NCBI GenBank assembly: GCA_034620365.1
Contig: JAQGEQ010000251.1
Location: 1-64,000 of the forward strand
Origin: Pegea sp. RAD2-039
Lineage: Eukaryota; Chordata; Thaliacea; Salpida; Salpidae
Length of the DNA stretch: 64,000 bases
Direction of reading: 5' to 3'
Shown: positions 37,960 through 52,377 of the stretch, piece by piece
How positions within the stretch are numbered: the first letter of the stretch is position 1
Layout of the letters: each line of letters opens with the position of its first letter
Program-made: the position numbers and the translations under genes
The notes under the pieces: model-generated
What the model saw: only the letters and a program-made list of their open reading frames with translations
The model's database searches: none
What the model was told of the DNA's origin: nothing

Positions 37960-40866
37960 ATGCAATCAAGCGCTGACGATACGTTGTCTACGTCATCAAG
38001 TTCAACAGAGCCAGACAACTTGTTGAAAATACTTGAAGGTTTTTTAGCTTGCTACTTAAAACGCAATCATCATTTAATAATTTCAGTTTTACGAGAAAAT
38101 CGAGCGGAATATGATAAAGCTCTCAACCAATGGAATATCGACTATAAAGATGTGTTAGATGAAGATCAAATCACAGAGCGAGCGTTGATGACGTCATCAG
38201 GATTTCGTCGAACGGTTTCTGAAAGCAAATTATCTACAAAAAGAATCCGATTTCCAAGTTTGAATATGAAAGAGTCAATGCAGAGTGTCTGTGAGAATGG
38301 AGGATACTTTGATGTGTCTTCAAATGCTTCCTCTTTGATATCTTTGGATAACTATGAAGGATTTGAAGATGAATTATCGTAAGTTGAGTTTTTAATGCAA
38401 AAAATTTAAATATTTAATGATCAAATCATCTGATGAATGATTCATCAGTTTGAATTGAGGACAAATCCGATTTTGAGAAAAGTTTTTTAACTACAACTTT
38501 TAAATTTTGAATTTTTTCAAATCTTCTGGAAATGGATGTTTTAAAAAGTTTCAAATAATTTGATTTTCAACTTTTTTATTTTCAGTTTTTCTTTGTTGAA
38601 TTTACAAAAGAAAATAAGCAAACAAATTTGTTGATTTATTTATTTCAATTACTTTTCTTCTTAAAAAAAGCTTTTAATTCCAATTAAGCTAAATTAAATA
38701 AGTTTTTCTAAACTTTTATTTACTTCTAAAACTATATACAAATAAAACTAGCTAAAAACGAATTAAAAAAAAACTATTCGAGTATAAGATTTATTCAGTT
38801 TTTTAAATTTAATTAAATGACATTTGAAAAAAGCAAATTTGATTTCTACTTAAAAAAATCAATTTTAGTTTTTATTCACAAAATTTAAATTGATTTTTGG
38901 AAATTAATTTGCTTTTTCCAGTTATATTTCAAACACTCAGTTTTGTCAAAATTTAATTATTTGATTAAACAAAAGAATCATTATTAACTTCTTCAACAAT
39001 AAAACTCTATTAATCTTACTTTTCAACACCAACATCTACTCACAAACTGACTTTGTAAACTTTCCAAAAACTTACCTGTATCGATTCTTTTTGCATTATT
39101 CATGTTACTAAGTACTTCTTTCTACCTCTTGAGCATTTTCTAAGCTAAAATTTTTACATATTGCTTCTCTATACTAGTTGAACTTCAGTTTTATGGCACT
39201 TCTTTTGATTTTTCTGACTTTTTTGAGGTATTTTTCAGCTTCTGAATATCTAGTTTATTTTTTATGATGTTTCTATTTGGAAATTAAGAATATCTTTTCA
39301 ATGTTTCAGGTTAATTGAACAACTCTCCAATAATCTGATCAGAGACAAACAGAGAGTTGAAGAAAGATCTTCTGAGATGGATCAGTTGATGATTGATGTT
39401 CAAAACGAAAATGAAGAGAACAATCGACTCCAAGATCGTGTAGCGATGGCTCATAGATCTTTGACGCTATTAGAACTTCGACAAGAAAAAGTGATGAGAG
39501 ATGCATTATATGATAACAGTCAGTTTTCTATTTGTTATTTTAATAATTAATTTGTTGGTTTTTGAGATAATAAGTTGGATAACAACTTGAATTTTTCAAA
39601 ATTGACAAAAAACTTTTTTTATTTCATCAAATATTTACTAATTGGTTTAAAGTGAAACCTCAAAGCTTTTGCAGATGGTTTACCATTTTGAATTGGAAAT
39701 CTTTTGTTGTTTATGACAAATCATTTTTATTTAAATAAATAAATATTAGGTTTTGTTTCTATTTTTTTAAATCAATTTAAATAGAGTTTAGAAAAATAAC
39801 TGATTTAATCAAAATATTTTTTTTATTAAATTTCTTTCAGACATTTGTGTCTTTGTTGTTGTTTTTTTGTTTTTGTGAATATCTGTTGATTTGTTAAAAC
39901 AATTTCTTTCTGTCAAAATTGATATTTATTATTTTCAAGTCGCAACATTTTATGTCAAAATCGCGAAAAGCCATTTTATACAACGATAATTAAACCTTCT
40001 CAAATATTCATAAATTTGTAAAAAGTTTTCTTTTATTCACCAAATTTATTTTTCTGAAAAATTAATTTTCGAAAATATTTCATTTTATCGAAAATTTTGC
40101 CTCAGGCTGAATGACGAACTTCAAATTAACTAGAAAATGATTTTCAGTAACAGCAAACACAACAGTGCGTCAATTACAAGATGAAGTTGTCCAATTACGC
40201 ATCCGAGAAGCTCAGAACAGATCAGATCTTCAAAGACTCACTTCCGAAAACTCTCGATTGAAACTGAAATTAATGGAGATGAGAAAAATGCAAAAATCTG
40301 CATCTTCAAAACCACCTGACCCTCAACCACCCAAAAATGTCCACCTCAAAACTAAATCAAGACCTACCACGTCAGGTCTAATGGCCCTGGACGAGCTATG
40401 TCGTCCTGACCACTTAGATTCAACTGTGGTCCATCGTGGCATGATGAAATGCCTTAATAGGACAACTGGCATCAAACTTTCCCCCTCAACTGTCCCCCTA
40501 CAGTCCGTGGTCAAGAACTCAAAGTGTCCACTTTGTGGTCGACGCACTGTCCAAGCTGAATCGTCCACGGACAGCGATGACGTCACTATTACACCCGACT
40601 TCTACTCGTTGAGTAAAAGTACATCGACGAAAGAAATTGAGAATATAGTTTCACTTCGTACATCAATCAGCTTTCTCGGATTTCGAGTCCCAATCCCTCT
40701 CTTCCTCGCGATCTTCCTCCAAGCCATCGACAACTGCTTATTGATGATCGGACACATCTGCTTCGGTGAGTATCCGACTCTGAACTTCCCGGAGGTTAGC
40801 TTCAGGGCTGTTGATCTGCTCCAACAAATTCGGAACAAAATCCACTCCACAAGAGTCTACAGCTGA
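37960..40866 (+). CDS. Unrecognised coiled-coil protein, 448 aa
   Basis: Three exons joined in phase (37960-38378, 39310-39518, 40148-40866) with good donors (GTAAGT, GTCAGT) and TTTCAG acceptors. The N terminus is Ser-rich, then a helical segment (LLKILEGFLACYLKRNHHLI). The middle has long heptad-rich coiled coils (exon 2: DKQRVEERSSEMDQLM; exon 3: VRQLQDEVVQLRIREAQNR to about residue 250). A Pro/Ser/Thr-rich linker is followed by one CPLCGRR knuckle and a hydrophobic stretch (FLGFRVPIPLFLAIFLQAI) near the C terminus. Base composition of exon 3 is clearly richer in GC than surrounding DNA, supporting coding status. The single CxxC is only half a zinc site, so metal binding would need dimerisation. 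The layout suggests a scaffold or organelle-tethering protein, but I do not recognise the family. Confidence 0.8.
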
Positions 40867-43616
40867 TCCTCATCTTTTAAGATCATTGTTTAAAGGATTA
40901 TTTTTATATTGTCATTGAACTCTTTTTCTGATTTTCATTTTATCAAAAACAGTTGGCAACCCTTTTCTTCAACTTCATTTGTAACAGCTTAAAACATCTT
41001 TCTAGAAAATCAACTTCTAATCTTATCAGCATCGTTCACTGTGATTTTTCTGCTTTTAATTATTTTTATCAAATTGTTCTTTCAAAGTTAATTCATCAAA
41101 ACTTGGGCATCCTTTTGCACGTCTTTGTTTACTGATCAATTGTTTACATCTTGTACTTTTTCAATTAATCAGCTTTTGTGCTTTTTTTCTCTACAACCGA
41201 CGATACGTAGTAGTTGATTTTCAGCCTTTAAATTGTAAATAATGTTTTGTTTAATTTACGATTTATTCAAAGATTGTTTTAAAAATAAAATCAAGTTGTT
41301 TCTTTGAAAGGATTTTTATTGTTCAGTTTAGAACTTCAATCAATAATTGCTGGTTTAAAATATCAAGTTTAAAATTGAAATTTTTTATCCTAAAAGTTTA
41401 TAATCAGTTTTGCATAAAAATATTTTCAAAAGTTTTAAAACGTAAGAATGAATTTGAAATTTCTCCTCTCTTGCTAAAAACAATTCTAAAAATTGATGAT
41501 GAATTCTGTTAGTATTCTCCCTTGTATTAATTACCAAGTAGAAATAGTTTGGTTATTATTGGTGCATAAAAATACCAAATTATTTATCTAATCTCAATTA
41601 ATTAAACTTCAAACATTGTTACATCAAGCAACTGTCTCCTGCATACTGTAAGAAGACGTATTATTGACCAGGAATGCTTTTAGTGAGTTTTTATATGTAG
41701 AAAGTCATTTTTACTCATGTGTTCAAAATCAGAATTTAAAAAAACATGTTTTTCAAAAAAATATGTTAATTGAGATAAGTTACAAAATGAAATTTAGAAA
41801 AAGTTCTTTGAACATTTGTTTTTATTTATGAATTATAAAATAAATATTTGAGTAGAAAGTTTTTTTGAAAATGTAAAAAGAAGAAACTTAATTTAAAAAT
41901 GTTTTTCATAAACAGAAAGATATTTTTCTCACCTTAACTGAACTTTTGTTTCAGAGATTATTTCTTCTTGATCTGAATTGATACATTTGGAAATGTTTAG
42001 TTTGGTGTTTTACAAACTTGTTTACTGACTCCACTTTTTTAAGATCACCGCAGAGTCTTGTGAATCCGAGTTCCATGAGTGTAGAAGATTCTTTGACTTT
42101 GGTTAAATACTCTAAAATCAATGATAAGCTAAAAGAACAATTCTTATATACAAAGTTTTTTTCTTTTTTGAAAGCCTAATTTTGAGTTTAAAATGCAACT
42201 AATGTTTTAGGCTGTAGCTTTAAAAAATATTTTATTAGATAAAAAATGACTATTATAGGAAACAAAATTAAATCAATAGATAAACTAACAAAAAGGTGAA
42301 ACTAAATTGTAACTTGTCAACCGGCAATCAGAAATTAAAAAAAAGAATTGAATAATTTTGAAGCACGTTAATTACATCGATTTTTCAATCAATTTGCTTC
42401 TGTAGGTTTTTTTTAAATTACTTTTTTTACATTAAATTATGACTTTTGATCTAAATTTTTAATGATTCAACAATCTTTAGCTTCAGTAAAATAATATTAA
42501 CGTATCTTTACAGTTTATCATAAATTAAACGGAAAGGTTGAACATTTAACCAATTTTAATATTTACTTTTGAGCATATAAGTCTTTCTGTTTAATTATGA
42601 AAATTTATGGGAAAATATCTTAAAAATATCATCATAAATTATTATCGTTTTCGTTTTTAGAAGCTATATAAAATTAGAAATTGTATAAAAATAAATTTGT
42701 AAGTAGGTTAGGTTTAAAATGTTTTCATATAAATAAATCAAATTCAAATTAAATTATAAAAGTTATTAGTTTAAGAATTAAAGTTTATTTAATTAAGTAA
42801 GATTATTTGATTTATCTATAAGATAACAAATCATATCGCTACAAAAATGTAAACAAAGTTGTAACAAAATAAAGAATATGAAAAGTATGAAGTAAAAAAA
42901 ATAAAATTACAGCATACTATATTACTTGTCAACAAAATTACTCAAAACATAATTTTTTAAATTAATTTTAAGGAACACAATTTGCTGATGTTGAGGAGTC
43001 TGTAAAAAGTTACTCTATTAGATAAGTTCTACTCTATTGGATTTAAAGTTTTTAATCAGATCGATTTTGAATGGCGTTCCTATATAGGAAAGAATGAGGT
43101 CATTAAAGAAGTTGAAACAAGAAAAGTTGTAATAGTTTTGAATAGTATTACGAAGTCAAGAACAATATGTCAATTTTGCAGAAGTCTTTTCATCTTTAAG
43201 TTAAAAATTACAAAACTATTCAACTTTGTTTTGGATTTTGAATAATTTAAAATTTTGATATGAAATGATGAGCCCATTTTAAGTTATTGGAAATTAAACT
43301 GGCCAATTATTTAATGACAAGACATGAAGGAATCTTATTGCTGCTTAAATAGAAATCAGATGACGGTGGGTCAGAGTTTGAAGGTTTATTAATTAAAAAT
43401 ATTTATCGGTAGCTAGCTTTAGTTTGTCCCTTAAGTTTAAGTCATAGTTAGGTATACTCCAAAGAAGGTTAATGAGTTAACACTAAATAAAGTAAAGAGT
43501 AATACTTCTAGAGTCAGTCAGAGTTGAAGAACAAGTTTAATATCATTAATATGAACATTGACGTGAAAAAGGATAATAATGATATGTTGGGAACAGTACT
43601 GAAGACACAAACTTAA
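40867..43616. other. Intergenic, AT-rich
   Basis: About 2.7 kb. The first few hundred bases are likely the 3'UTR of the coiled-coil gene (AATAAA near 41285). A slightly GC-richer stretch at 42960-43560 has no intact frame and may be part of an old transposon adjoining LINE copy B. Confidence 0.4.
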
Positions 43617-44520
43617 AAAATAGTTTTTTTATTACAATAATCTTGAAAGAGGGTGCCTGAAAAGAACACCTCTCACTAACATACATTCTCACAAATAATA
43701 ATTTATATAGTAATACCTATTTTATACTTAAGTTGGAACTAAGAAAGAAAAAGATGTAACACATGGCATTTCAGTAGTCCCCATACAATATAACAGTGAA
43801 CAATTACATAGAATGTTAAATATGTAAAAAAAATCGCAGTTTAGAAATAACAATTAGGAAATATTATAATAGTTCAACTTCTGCTTGAACAATGCGAGTG
43901 ATTCTGACATGACAATGTCTGATGGCAGCTGGTTCCATGTATTAATCGTGCGATATGAGAAACAAATCGCTCTGATTAACGCACCAGATGATATAGTTAT
44001 TGATAGTGACTTGCTGTTATCTACATTTAAGAAATTTCTCAATCCAAGAGATAAGATTAATATTATATGAAAGTTTTCACTAATATAACATACAAAAATG
44101 AAGTGAAAGTCATATCAATGACACTATTAGTCAGATTATTTGCAGCGCAAGATAAACACTAATGAGAAATTGATCGAAAATGTAATGGCTTATATATATA
44201 TTTTTTTTATAGACTAGGATAACGATTAGGAAGCTACATAACTAAAAGATAACAAAGAATTGTTAGTAAAATTCTTTGGAGCAGCTCCATAAAATACCTG
44301 GACATCAGTGGTACTTTATCCTCCACCATTTTTTAGGTGAAAAATTGAGATTTTGCTTTACATTGCTAGCAGACTGTAATGATTCGTTATGTCAAGCTTT
44401 ATTCAAATTAATAAGCCGACTAACAACAATGATAATATATCAACGACACGCACTACCTACAACACAGTCTACTGCTGAATGACAACGGTCTATATGAGTG
44501 TAATATAGTATATTTGATAT
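43617..44520 (-). mobile_element. Internally deleted LINE retrotransposon (copy B)
   Basis: Read on the minus strand, the element begins near 44520 with the same leader as copy C, and within 900 bp reaches the reverse-transcriptase C terminus (FSYRTINTWNQLPSDIV, then SLALFKQKLNYYN, 44042-43854). It ends with the tail shared with copy A: GAGAATGTATGTTAGTGAGA, the GAGGTGT/GCACC stem-loop, and TATTGTAATAAAA. Nearly all of the reverse transcriptase and endonuclease is missing, so it is non-autonomous. It shows that leader (as in copy C) and tail (as in copy A) belong to related LINEs. Confidence 0.7.
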
Positions 44521-46256
44521 AATAAATATAATAATGTATGACATTTGATGATACAGATTTCGAGTTATTCTTTGTTACGAAAATTTGAGTCAGTTTGTAT
44601 CTCTATAGTTTTTGTGATCACATCAACATGAGAACTTTTGAGCTTCGATCTCATTTTTAATTTCCTCTTTTAGGTATGTCTTCTCACCTTCAATCTTTAA
44701 GTTTAGCAGAACACAACTAATTGTACCTTGTTTTAGGCATTTCACTTTTATAAACAGGTGAGAAAACAATAAGACGATTTATTTTTACCTTCAACAAAAG
44801 GTCTTATTGACTTTTATTGACAAAAGACTTTTATTGAGCAATTAGTATGATCAAATATTCTTGTTGCTAGTAAATAAAATGTGAAAAAAATGATTTTGAT
44901 TTTAAAAGTGAATTGATTTTTCAGCTGTGACATTAGTTATTGAAAATATTCGAAAATAATTTTATATGTTTGTTAGTAAACCTTATAGTTTCGTGGAGGA
45001 CGCTCTATATAATATATTGCAGATTATAATCAGTTTTATATTACTTAAATAAAAAATTAAATTACTACAAGAAATTGAGTGGAATAAAAAGGTTAATTAT
45101 AAAGAAAATAAATTGTTAAATTGTTAAATGAATTATTAAAAAACATTGATTATTATTAAAAAAATTAAAAAAAATTGTTATTATTAGTAAACTTTTAAAC
45201 CGATAATTTCAAAATTAACTTTTCAAGTTATCTCTAAAAATCAGTTGTTTAACAATAACCCATATTTAAGTTAACAGTATTAGTTGTTGGCGAAAACAGC
45301 TTGTAGAGTTTTTATTTCTTTTTTATCATGTAAATTGAGATTTAAAAGAATATTTTTATTTCAACATTATTTATATCAACAAATTTATAACATTTTTAAT
45401 GGTAAACGACCAAACTTATAAACTTATGAATATATATTCCAATTTATATTATTTATTGCATAATAGCATACTTTCTTGAAAAATTTGTTTTATGGATTTT
45501 GTACATAAAAGGCTTATGTATAAGTGATGTTAAGATTTATTTGTTAGTTTTTACTGCCTTGTATACGAAAATTTGCCATGATATAATTGTAAAGACCCTT
45601 GTTTAAAAAATCACAACTAAATATACTTTTTTTCATTGATGATTTATACTGTAAATAATATTAAAATGTTTTTTTACTATAACACCTTAGTCAACCTCAT
45701 AACTTTCAGCCTTTTTATCAATCGCATAATCAAGGGAAGTTAATGAATATTCTTTTATAGAAAATAACTAATAAAGAGCTGAAACCTTTATTTACTGCTT
45801 TATGGTGAATATTATTTTGCCTAACTATCTTAAAATTTTATTTAGAGTTTTATTTTTTGTAAGAGTTCTCGTTACGATTTTCGGGCTTTTGGTTTCAGTT
45901 GCCATTAGTTATAAGCCTTAGTTCCACTTAAAAAATAAGAGGTAGTTAGTTTATTACTAGTTTTATTAAATTAAATTTTTTTACAAACAAAATGCTAATC
46001 GATTAATTAATATGATAAGTTTTCATAAAATTATATATAAGTAATTATCTAAAAACTAAAACATGCTCATATAAATATTTACCCAAAATGTTGGTAAACA
46101 GAAAGTTTATATTTTAATTTGCCGCTGAAAAATAGGAGAAATAGTTTTTATGATAATTTCAAAATAAATGTATAATATAACACTTTTGAATTAATTTATA
46201 ATTTTTTATTGATAATAGTATTAGGTAATTTTTTTGAAGTATTGAAATTTTGAACA
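44521..46256. other. Intergenic upstream of CTC1
   Basis: AT-rich spacer of about 1.7 kb, presumably including the CTC1 promoter. No coding or structural feature is supported. Confidence 0.45.
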
Positions 46257-49200
46257 ATGAGATCTGAATTAAAGAATGAATTAATGCAAAATGCTAAACG
46301 GCTAGGATTTATTACTGAAGGATTTAGTAAAGCTTGGTTAGTAGCTGTTTCTGTTTATATCCATGATTATATTTTACCAGTTATAAAAGGTACAGATCAA
46401 GACTTTTCAAACTTGTCCAACAATTTGTTTATATTTCTTTCAAGTTATTTTAAAGATGAAACTTCACAAGAAACAGAGATACCATTACCAACAAGAAAAA
46501 TATGTCTTTCTTTACAACGTTTACAAAATCGTCTTTCAAGACATTCTAAAAGTGTTCTTTCTGTGTCTGATTATATTGGAGGTAACCGAACTTCTGTTTT
46601 GTCTTCTTGGAAATCTTCTTCAGTTTTATTAGTTGGTTTTTTAACACATCAAAGCTTTAATGGAACTACTTTTGTGTTTCAAGATGCTTCTGGTGAAATA
46701 ATTTGTTCTTATTTAGGTAGTTTATCTTGTCTTCACTGTGTTGTTCTGCTAAAAAGCTGGAATTTTATTCCTTATACCTATCAGAATGGAGGATATCTTG
46801 AAATCCTGGGAGAACCAATAGTTTTATTGAAAACTAACAATAATTTAGAAAGTGATCAGTTAGAAAATCAGTTAGTAGAAATAGACAACACCAAGGAACT
46901 GTTGACTTTGATTAATAAAGATTCTAATAGCGTTCATCAGGCTTATTTTAACTCTAATGTGTATGTTGGAAAAGTTAAAGAAATTCTAAGTTATGAGCTT
47001 GGTATAATAAAACTTTATGGAAACTATACTTTAATTTTTGATGAAGAACAGTGGACAGAAAGCTTTATCAGATCAGATTGTGTGATAGCGGTCCTTTCGG
47101 TTGATATGATTTGTCATCCAAATGAACTAGAAGAAAAACTGATTCTTTGTGAAAGTCATCAATTAATAAAGCATTCTTCATCAACATCAAATTTTTTCCC
47201 ATTTTTTAACGAACAAAACTCAGTTTTATCAGATTTAAGAAAAATTGAAAAGTGTAAGGTTCTTGAAATTTGTCAGTATGCTATAGATCTATTCAGTTTA
47301 TGCAACAAAGAGCTTCCTAGTATTGATGAAGCTTTAAAGTCAGAGTGTTTTAATTCTATTATTAAAAGCAAACTTTCACATGTTGATAATTCAAAAAGTT
47401 TTATTGAACAAAAGCAATTATTTCAAGAGTTTTTCAATTTAAGTTTAGATAACATAAAAAAGAAAGCAATGGAAATTGCAAAGAATAATCTATCACATTC
47501 AAATGACTTTTGGGCGTACACTATCATCTCTTCTGATAAGTTTTATCCATACAAAGGGTCTGAAAAACTATCACCAAATAATATTTTATTCACTCCCTTA
47601 TTATCAAGTGATGAAAGTACAGGTTGTCTTATTTTGAAGAACAAAACAACATCAGCTTTATGTAAAATGATTTCAGATAACCCCAAAGAAAACCATTTAA
47701 TTTGTTCTGAGGCATTGAATACAATTTTGGAAATAAATAATTTTGTTGTGGTAGTTGAACGAAAGTTTCATGAAACTGGAATATATGATGCTTCTTATGA
47801 TTTATATTTAGTTTTCTCTCAAAAGAACTGTTCTAGTTTTTCTACACAAACTTCATCAAATGTATCTTTATTTTGCAATTATAATAAACTATTTTCACAG
47901 TTTTCTGATCTAACAATGGATCTTGAATCTTCTAAACTATCAAATTATAGTGTTGTGAGCAAGCTGGGAAATAATTCTTTGATTTTTATACTTTCAAACA
48001 GTTTTTATAGAAAAGTTGATGGAAGTAAAACAACTTTTAAAATAATTTGTTGGAAAATTCCTTCAGTAAATTTAAAACAATTCAACTTTATTGAACATCA
48101 TATTATTCTTACAACAACTTCACAAAGATGGAAGCAAGTCTTATGTCCTGGCTCCTTAGTTTATATAGATAATATACAAGTAAAAAATCAGGACAACAAA
48201 TCTACTTATATCCAAAACTGCCAGGTCCAACATGTACATAACCAAACAGATCTTGTTAACATATTTGGATATGATCAAGATCAGTCTTCTGAAATCTTAA
48301 AAAGACTTTATCACAAGTGGATGAAAAGTGAATGGAACTTCACACAAAAGTATATGTATAAAACTACTGAAGTAAAAATGCTGTCACCTACAGTAAGTTT
48401 AAATACAATTAATTTAACTGGAGTTATAAAAAGCAGATCAACTTTTAAAGATAATACTTATAATAAGATTAAAAGTAGAATTGAGCTTTATTGTTCTGAA
48501 TCAAATGAAACATTTCCAATATACTTTGACAGTGTTGGTTTTTTAGAAAAAGATTGTTTTACTTTTTTGCCTGAATGTGAAATTAACTTCTATAGGTTAC
48601 AGCTATCCTGCTCAAAAACTGGAAACTTTTATTGTAAATACACAAAAAGTTCTTTTCATCAGATTATTTCTCTTTCAACTTTGAATATAGTTAAAGTAGA
48701 AAAATTACAAAAAGAGAAATTAGACAATCAAATTGTAAAGCTTCAGGACAAAGAAGCAGTTTTTTTATTTGATGTTTATATAAAACAACAAACTTTGAAA
48801 GATGAATTGATTTTATTGAATATTTCATTGCTTCAAGTACTAGATGTAAATCTAAAAGTTGAAAATCATTCTTGCAAAAATAATGAACAATCTCATCATA
48901 TAACCACTGAAAGATTTGTTATTTATATAAAAACTCTTGTTGAAGATAATTCAGGTTTTGCAAAGTTAGTTTTTGATGAAGATAATATTGAAGAATTTTG
49001 TAAACTTGCAAATATAACGTTAGCTTGTTGGCAAGAAGTTTTGTCTTTAATTCAGTTTATAAAAGATAAAAGTTTTATGTTTAGTTTATCAAATAAAACC
49101 CCAGATTATTTAGATCTATCATCAAAAGAATTATTAGAAAGTAAAGATGGAAGCGCAAAAACAATTTTGTATCATTTTTTTGATCATATAAATCAAATTC

Positions 49201-49394
49201 CTCTTTTATCTAAGAAGATAATTGTTCAGAGAATTACTGACAACTACCATCAGAAAAAAGATGACTATCTCAGCAAATTTTCAGAAAAATTTCCATTATA
49301 TCTAATTAAATCTGTCAATAGCAGTTTAGAAGATGATAATAAATATAAACTTTCTCTTTTAATATTAAATTTTAAATGTATAAAAGTATTTTGA
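46257..49394 (+). CDS. CTC1: CTC1, large subunit of the CST telomere complex
   Basis: CTC1 binds single-stranded DNA with STN1 and TEN1 and recruits DNA polymerase alpha-primase to fill in telomere C-strands. The 1045-aa product (human about 1217) is one uninterrupted exon starting at a well-placed ATG. Matching segments are collinear with the vertebrate protein. An N-terminal OB fold reads VLLVGFLTHQ, then FVFQDASGEIICSYL and GGYLEILGEPIVLL. A central one reads ILFTPLLSSDESTGCLILKN followed by NFVVVVERKFHETG. A C-terminal one reads IKTLVEDNSGFAKLVFDEDN followed by LACWQEVLSLIQFI (human LLVEDGTAEAVV and PREWASLLDFV). The cysteines of the OB-G zinc ribbon found in human CTC1 are not seen at the corresponding place. 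It has no introns, contrary to most animal CTC1 genes. No AATAAA lies between its stop and the KMO gene. Identification rests on pattern matching in a fast-evolving family. Confidence 0.85.
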   Translation: MRSELKNELMQNAKRLGFITEGFSKAWLVAVSVYIHDYILPVIKGTDQDFSNLSNNLFIFLSSYFKDETSQETEIPLPTRKICLSLQRLQNRLSRHSKSVLSVSDYIGGNRTSVLSSWKSSSVLLVGFLTHQSFNGTTFVFQDASGEIICSYLGSLSCLHCVVLLKSWNFIPYTYQNGGYLEILGEPIVLLKTNNNLESDQLENQLVEIDNTKELLTLINKDSNSVHQAYFNSNVYVGKVKEILSYELGIIKLYGNYTLIFDEEQWTESFIRSDCVIAVLSVDMICHPNELEEKLILCESHQLIKHSSSTSNFFPFFNEQNSVLSDLRKIEKCKVLEICQYAIDLFSLCNKELPSIDEALKSECFNSIIKSKLSHVDNSKSFIEQKQLFQEFFNLSLDNIKKKAMEIAKNNLSHSNDFWAYTIISSDKFYPYKGSEKLSPNNILFTPLLSSDESTGCLILKNKTTSALCKMISDNPKENHLICSEALNTILEINNFVVVVERKFHETGIYDASYDLYLVFSQKNCSSFSTQTSSNVSLFCNYNKLFSQFSDLTMDLESSKLSNYSVVSKLGNNSLIFILSNSFYRKVDGSKTTFKIICWKIPSVNLKQFNFIEHHIILTTTSQRWKQVLCPGSLVYIDNIQVKNQDNKSTYIQNCQVQHVHNQTDLVNIFGYDQDQSSEILKRLYHKWMKSEWNFTQKYMYKTTEVKMLSPTVSLNTINLTGVIKSRSTFKDNTYNKIKSRIELYCSESNETFPIYFDSVGFLEKDCFTFLPECEINFYRLQLSCSKTGNFYCKYTKSSFHQIISLSTLNIVKVEKLQKEKLDNQIVKLQDKEAVFLFDVYIKQQTLKDELILLNISLLQVLDVNLKVENHSCKNNEQSHHITTERFVIYIKTLVEDNSGFAKLVFDEDNIEEFCKLANITLACWQEVLSLIQFIKDKSFMFSLSNKTPDYLDLSSKELLESKDGSAKTILYHFFDHINQIPLLSKKIIVQRITDNYHQKKDDYLSKFSEKFPLYLIKSVNSSLEDDNKYKLSLLILNFKCIKVF

Positions 49395-49532
49395 ACAATT
49401 TTCAAACTGATTTTGTTTCTTATTTGCTAAAAATGTTTTTTTAGTAGAAACTTTTAGAGGTAAACTGATGGCATTTGAAATTCTCTTTTTTGTGTTTTTT
49501 TTTCATTTTTTACTTTTTTTCTTTTTTTAGTT

Positions 49533-49540
49533 TATATAAA
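49533..49540 (+). promoter_or_regulatory. TATA-box candidate for KMO
   Basis: TATATAAA 81 bp before the KMO ATG, in the 226-bp gap after CTC1. It would place transcription start near 49565. A splice acceptor (CATTTGCAG, ending 49586) 35 nt before the ATG offers the competing reading of a trans-spliced or 5'-spliced leader. Confidence 0.4.
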
Positions 49541-49620
49541 AACGCTATCTACTCATCGCCTGTACTTGATTTATAACCATTTGCAGATTAAATCAGCTTC
49601 AATTAGCATCTAAATTAGAA

Positions 49621-52377
<2,757 letters not shown>

